From Candidatus Tectimicrobiota bacterium (GTDB taxonomy: Bacteria; UBA8248; JACPRG01): a DNA stretch of 8,815 nucleotides. Both the position numbers and the translations under genes were made by a program. Under the pieces are notes generated by a model. The model ran no database searches. It saw only the letters and a list, made by a program, of their open reading frames with translations, and had not been told where the DNA came from. Of the stretch, positions 6,037 through 8,815 are shown one piece after another; positions within the stretch are counted from its first letter, which is position 1; each line of letters opens with the position of its first letter. The DNA is taken from the NCBI GenBank assembly GCA_016190025.1, contig JACPRG010000135.1, positions 1-8,815 of the forward strand. Direction: 5' to 3'.

Positions 6037-6061
6037 TTCCCCCCAGCCGGAGAATTTTGAC

Positions 6062-6661
6062 ATGTATCTGACGAAACGCCAGCGCCAAATCCTGGACTTT
6101 ATCAAGCAGTTCATCGATGAGAAAGGCTACTCGCCGAGCCTCGAGGAGATCGGGGCGGCGTTCGGGCTGACGTCCCCCGCGACAATCCACAAGCACGTCC
6201 AGAACCTGATAGAGAAAGGGCTTTTGAAGCGGGGGTGGAACCGGAGCCGGTCCATCGAGGTCCTGGAGGGCAAGCAGGAGCCCGCGCGGGAGCTGCCCCT
6301 GATGGGGTACATCGCCGCCGGCAGCCCCCTGGAGGCCGTCCCCGATCCCGCCACCATCGCCCTCCCCTGGACGGAGGCCGGCGCCCGCAATCTCTACGTC
6401 CTCCAGGTCAAGGGGCAGTCCATGATCGAGGACCACATCCAGGACGGCGATTACGTCATCATCGAAGAGCGCGAGACGGCCGAGAACGGGAACACCGTGG
6501 TCGCCCTCCTAGGAGGGGGGGAGGCGACGCTCAAGCGGTTTTACCGGGAGAACGGCCACGTGCGCCTTCAGCCCGCCAACCCCGAGGTGCAGCCCATCCT
6601 CGTCCGGGACGGGGAGTTCCGCATCCAGGGCATCGTGGTGGGGATTTTGAGGAAGTACTGA
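6062..6661 (+). CDS. lexA: SOS repressor LexA
   Basis: LexA represses DNA-damage genes and self-cleaves when stimulated by RecA filaments. The 199-aa product has an N-terminal winged helix (TKRQRQILDFI near residues 4-14; recognition region EEIGAAFGLTSPATIHKHV near 28-46). The Ala86-Gly87 cleavage site lies in MGYIAAGSP, the catalytic Ser120 in VKGQSM, and the catalytic Lys158 in EATLKRFY. All elements for autoproteolysis are intact and the length is typical. The start is ATG 6062 with GGAG at 6049-6052; the frame is open further upstream but only across the repeat array. The likely promoter is at 5803-5830 with a palindrome over the -10 box. The gene runs toward the convergent restriction-modification genes. 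Confidence 0.96.
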   Translation: MYLTKRQRQILDFIKQFIDEKGYSPSLEEIGAAFGLTSPATIHKHVQNLIEKGLLKRGWNRSRSIEVLEGKQEPARELPLMGYIAAGSPLEAVPDPATIALPWTEAGARNLYVLQVKGQSMIEDHIQDGDYVIIEERETAENGNTVVALLGGGEATLKRFYRENGHVRLQPANPEVQPILVRDGEFRIQGIVVGILRKY

Positions 6662-6820
6662 GACGGCGGGACGGGCGGTTGCTGCGCAGGTTGTCTCCGG
6701 TCCCGGTAGGGGCGGCCGGAGCTCTACGGCTCCCTGGTCCAGAGGATCTGAGGGATTCCCGTTTTCAGCGCCCGAGCGCCGGGGCCTCCCGCGCGTGCCG
6801 GCCATGCCTTTTGGCCCGGA

Positions 6821-6907
6821 GAGGTCGACGACGGCATCTGGTCCATCTACTTCCACCGCGTGCTGCTGGCACGCCTCGACGAATGCGACTACGTCATCCG
6901 GGACTGA
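6821..6907 (+). pseudogene. 3' remnant of an integrase-type (IS481-like) transposase
   Basis: The last 28 codons before TGA 6905-6907 encode EVDDGIWSIYF followed by LLARLDECDYVIRD. This resembles the C terminus of integrase-core transposases, where a DGIWxIYF segment followed by LLARLDER and a short tail is common. No DDE catalytic core is encoded upstream in this frame, and the sequence before about 6800 does not continue the protein, so this is a truncated relic. Identification rests on recall of the family ending, so the IS family is tentative. Confidence 0.5.
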
Positions 6908-6930
6908 CACTCCTCCATGAGCTAACCCGA

Positions 6931-6950
6931 GTGTCACCCATGTTCCCGGT
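6931..6950. mobile_element. Possible IS terminus
   Basis: GTGTCACCCATGTTCCCGGT lies 23 bp after the transposase-remnant stop. Its form resembles the TGT(T/C)ACC-TATGTCCCCGGT type of end that I associate with integrase-type insertion sequences. The partner inverted repeat is not found on the lexA side, consistent with an internal or 5' deletion. Confidence 0.35.
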
Positions 6951-7040
6951 TGCTCATCATGTCAGTAGGAAGTGCTGTACATCGTCACGCAGTTGCTTCC
7001 AGGTCACGAGGCTGCCGCGAGGTGCCGAGGTACGTAGTAA

Positions 7041-7091
7041 GCTGCGGGCGCCGCAGGCGACCGTCAGCTTCATCGGCTTGTTGGATGGCAT
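7041..7091 (-). other. attC-like half-motif (NKPMKLT-encoding repeat)
   Basis: Read on the minus strand, ATCCAAC (7086-7080) fits the integron RYYYAAC core and is followed by AAGCCGATGAAGCTGACGG, then a CTGCGG-GCG-CCGCAG hairpin (7042-7056 on plus). Translated, this gives SNKPMKLTVACGARS, a string I recall from many short hypothetical ORFs of soil bacteria. The matching 3' half (GTTRRRY with a complementary arm) is missing within 150 bp, so this is at most a broken site. The minus-strand 44-aa frame 7091-6957 is probably not a gene. Confidence 0.25.
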
Positions 7092-7195
7092 GAAACTATC
7101 ATGGCACCCGTTCATCTTTTTGTTCTCGAGCCACGGCCACGCAGGCGGTGTTCCTGATCTCTCTGGACGACGCAAACACGACCGGACCGTAAGTT

Positions 7196-7972
7196 CTACA
7201 AGTGCCACCTCGCGGTGTACGCCTTGCAGATGCGGTCGAGCATCGCGCGGTACTCGGCGTCGACGTCGATGCCAAGGGCGTTTTCGCGTGCGAGGTGGGG
7301 CGGGCATACGTTGTCGATAAAGACGGGCACGAGAAGGACATAGTCGTAGGCAACCAGGTCGGTCCTTCCGGGCGGACGTGTCGGCAGTTCGCGGAACTTC
7401 TTCACGGTGCGCTCTGGGTCCAGCGGCCGGTTGCGGCTCACGGCATGCGGGAACTCGTCCCACAGTGTTTCGTCGGCGCTAGATAGGCGTGGCAGGATGC
7501 GCCTGACGAAGTCGTCGGGCGGCAGAAAGGGCTTCACACGATCGGGCACGTTGAGGACTCTTTCGGCGAGGCCAACGAGCACGGTCGCGACCAGGATCGC
7601 GTCGGGCTTCTTCTGGTGGAGCACGCCGAGGACGTCGCTCAAGTCGTCGTAACGGTTCGTGCGGTTGCGGTGCGCGGTGACGACGGACTTGTTTTCTACG
7701 CACAGGCGCAGGCGGCCGAGGTCCGGTCCGCCCGCCTCACCGCCGGGTTCGGCCACGACGAGGTCCAGCTTGCGCGCGCGCCCGCCCGGCGATGGGAGGT
7801 CGAACCACTCGCGGATACGGCCAACCGTCAAATCCTGCCGGAACGGCTCACACATCGCGCTCAGGTCGCGCAGGATCCCGCGACTCACTGTGCCGGAGTG
7901 GTCCTCGAGCCGGTGGTTGTGGAAGCCTCGGGCCCTGATCTCGTCGATGACCTCGTCAAATGGCGTGCTCAT
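7196..7972 (-). CDS. Putative restriction endonuclease with PD-(D/E)XK-like motif
   Basis: This 258-aa protein is unlike any restriction enzyme I can name, but context and a nuclease-like motif point to the endonuclease partner of the adjacent methyltransferase. The core is KLDLVVAE (Asp70, Glu75), a short loop, then RLRLCVENKSVVTAHRNRTNRYDDL with Glu93-Asn94-Lys95, matching D-Xn-E-X-K of the PD-(D/E)XK fold. A beta strand, DAILVATVLV (124-133), follows. No membrane segment or signal peptide is seen. The methyltransferase TAG is at 7991-7989 and ATG 7987 follows after one base, so the genes are translationally coupled. I prefer ATG 7972 (MSTPFDEVIDEIRARG) because the extra residues from 7987 look non-conserved; neither has a clear Shine-Dalgarno. 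A nicking enzyme or accessory nuclease is also possible. Confidence 0.6.
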   Translation of the reverse strand: MSTPFDEVIDEIRARGFHNHRLEDHSGTVSRGILRDLSAMCEPFRQDLTVGRIREWFDLPSPGGRARKLDLVVAEPGGEAGGPDLGRLRLCVENKSVVTAHRNRTNRYDDLSDVLGVLHQKKPDAILVATVLVGLAERVLNVPDRVKPFLPPDDFVRRILPRLSSADETLWDEFPHAVSRNRPLDPERTVKKFRELPTRPPGRTDLVAYDYVLLVPVFIDNVCPPHLARENALGIDVDAEYRAMLDRICKAYTARWHL

Positions 7973-7988
7973 CCGGGGCCCAGGCATA

Positions 7989-8815
7989 CTACCGAAAGGA
8001 CAGCTCCGCTTGTAGGGGCTGGGCACCCGCCCCCAGGAACGGACGCCCACCGGCAGCCGCGCGGACTACGTCATCGGGCACGGGCAGCCGTTGCAGGACG
8101 TGGCTCTGGAGGCGCAGGAACCCCTTGGCGACGCGTTGGCAGTTCTGCCTGAGCCACTTATGAGCGGAGGGCGATCGCAGGTAGTCGGCGATCACGTCGA
8201 TCGCTGCGGACTCCCGCGGCACGATGTAGTAGACGGAATGCCGTGGCACGATCTCACCGGACCGATCGATCCAGAAGTGCGGCGTCTCGCCGATGTCTTT
8301 GCACAGGATCTTTGGGCGCAAGATGTCCCGAAGCACCGGTGTCTCGTGAAACGCATACCACGGCTTGCGCTTGACGCAGGTTCGTGCGACCAGCCGCCCG
8401 CGAACGTCGTGACGCAGCAAATAGCTCTGGAGAGCCCCGAGCTGCTCCAGAGGCATCAAGTGGCCGTCCGCTCCGTAGGGGATCAACATAATGAAACGTG
8501 GTGTGAGATCGGTCGTGGCGGGCGCGAGTTCCCGCCCGGCGATCGTCGGGTGCGCGAAGGGCCGAAGTGCCGGGTCGAGACCCTCGGCCGGCTGGACGAA
8601 CACGCTGTCAGCACCTGTCGCGACGCCGCAACTCAGCCGCAAGCATAGATCTGCCAGCCTTACAGCCGCGCACTGCGACGCAACCCCTTCGAGAAGGGGC
8701 AACCACGGATCGCCGCGAGGAGGCAACTTCACGGTCACCGTGGTGCCATCACGCCGCACGACTTGCGTCCTGCCGGGCGGTACGTGGCCTACAACCGTGA
8801 TCGTCGGATACGTCA
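7989..8815 (-). CDS. DNA methyltransferase, C-terminal part (TaqI/Eco57I-like; 5' end outside window)
   Basis: The frame is open to the right edge, so about 275 C-terminal residues are visible and the catalytic NPPY region lies outside. The visible part looks like a target-recognition domain of N6-adenine methyltransferases: a GVATGADSVFV stretch, then PFAHPTIAGREL, KRKPWYAFHETP, LRPKILCKDIGETPHFWIDR, a strand-rich SVYYIVPRE, and the terminal LRLQSHVLQRLPVPD. RPKI(L)-type segments followed by a C-terminal LPVP are characteristic of this group. The protein would methylate adenine in a specific DNA sequence; specificity cannot be read from the window. The stop is one base before an ATG of the downstream nuclease-like gene, giving an M-then-R order. 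The GTG at 8759 is internal, not the start. Confidence 0.75.
   Translation of the reverse strand, partial: TYPTITVVGHVPPGRTQVVRRDGTTVTVKLPPRGDPWLPLLEGVASQCAAVRLADLCLRLSCGVATGADSVFVQPAEGLDPALRPFAHPTIAGRELAPATTDLTPRFIMLIPYGADGHLMPLEQLGALQSYLLRHDVRGRLVARTCVKRKPWYAFHETPVLRDILRPKILCKDIGETPHFWIDRSGEIVPRHSVYYIVPRESAAIDVIADYLRSPSAHKWLRQNCQRVAKGFLRLQSHVLQRLPVPDDVVRAAAGGRPFLGAGAQPLQAELSFR

Larger units (their letters stand above)
5435..6061. other. Signal-rich intergenic region between recN and lexA
   Basis: These 627 bp have no conventional protein gene. In order they contain a nested hairpin after recN (5517-5560), a consensus-like promoter and tiny ORF (5594-5692), a strong intrinsic terminator (5748-5798), a second promoter with an overlapping palindrome (5803-5837), a leader hairpin (5840-5864), and an array of 15-bp palindromes (5903-6036) ending just before the lexA ribosome binding site. 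Longer open frames across it on either strand are artefacts of repeat and GC content. Confidence 0.8.
6662..7195. other. Gene-poor region with mobile-element debris
   Basis: These 534 bp lie between the convergent lexA and nuclease genes. They hold the 3' end of a broken transposase (6821-6907), a probable IS end (6931-6950) and an attC-like half-motif (7041-7091). I see no convincing terminator for lexA; GGGATTCCC followed by GTTTT near 6754 is too small to call. No complete gene is supported on either strand. Confidence 0.6.

Noticed and set aside
5879..6436. 185-aa minus-strand frame across the palindrome array and lexA
   Set aside because: Its repetitive N-terminal-half peptide is just the translated array, and the rest is antisense to lexA.
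6920..7086. Complete integron attC site
   Set aside because: The nearest opposing GTTRRRY-like sequence (GTTAGCT on minus) breaks the consensus, is about 165 bp away and has no complementary arm.
6957..7091. 44-aa minus-strand small gene (MPSNKPMKLT...)
   Set aside because: It has no Shine-Dalgarno that I can see and coincides with a probable repeat; a coding role is unsupported.
6235..7320. 361-aa plus-strand frame beginning inside lexA
   Set aside because: It begins in the wrong frame of lexA, is Arg/Pro-rich low-complexity, and crosses the IS remnant and nuclease gene without any domain.

Overview
The window is high-GC bacterial DNA (roughly two thirds G+C by eye) with dense plus-strand genes on the left and an accessory region on the right. 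The nadK-recN pairing, the style of the LexA protein and the transposase-like remnant suggest Acidobacteriota or a similar deep-branching soil lineage. That assignment is an inference; no rRNA or tRNA gene is present to anchor it.

Left block, 1-5434, plus strand. The 3' part of a YhaN-type, SMC/Rad50-like ATPase with two membrane segments is followed by comB (2-phosphosulfolactate phosphatase family, TTG start at 1843). nadK (NAD kinase) overlaps the end of comB by 4 bp (ATGA), and recN (DNA repair ATPase, TTG start at 3710) follows after 101 bp. The first three genes are packed like one operon; recN may be co-transcribed with them.

Middle, 5435-6661. A 627-bp stretch without a conventional gene is rich in signals. 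The recN stop is followed by a nested hairpin (probable terminator) built around a 15-bp palindrome. Next comes what looks like a complete small transcription unit: a near-consensus promoter (TTGACA-17-TATGCT), a Shine-Dalgarno complementary to the 16S tail over 10 bases, a 13-codon TTG-started ORF, and a strong intrinsic terminator with seven Ts. Just after that terminator is a second promoter whose -10 box lies inside a perfect 5-5-5 inverted repeat. This promoter probably drives lexA and may be an autoregulatory site. The roughly 225-nt lexA leader carries an array of the same 15-bp palindrome in strict 17-bp register. lexA itself (199 aa, intact self-cleavage residues) starts at 6062.

Right block, 6662-8815. 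A 534-bp gene-poor stretch between convergent genes holds the last 28 codons of a decayed integrase-type transposase, a probable IS end and an attC-like half-motif. On the minus strand are a DNA methyltransferase (C-terminal part, running off the right edge) and, one base after its stop, a protein with a PD-(D/E)XK-like ENK motif. Together these look like a type II restriction-modification pair acquired next to the core genes.

Functionally, recN and lexA are both classic SOS genes and the YhaN-like ATPase belongs to a repair-related family, so the left and middle blocks have a DNA-damage flavour. The most unusual parts are the small transcription unit at 5594-5798 and the phased palindrome array in front of lexA.
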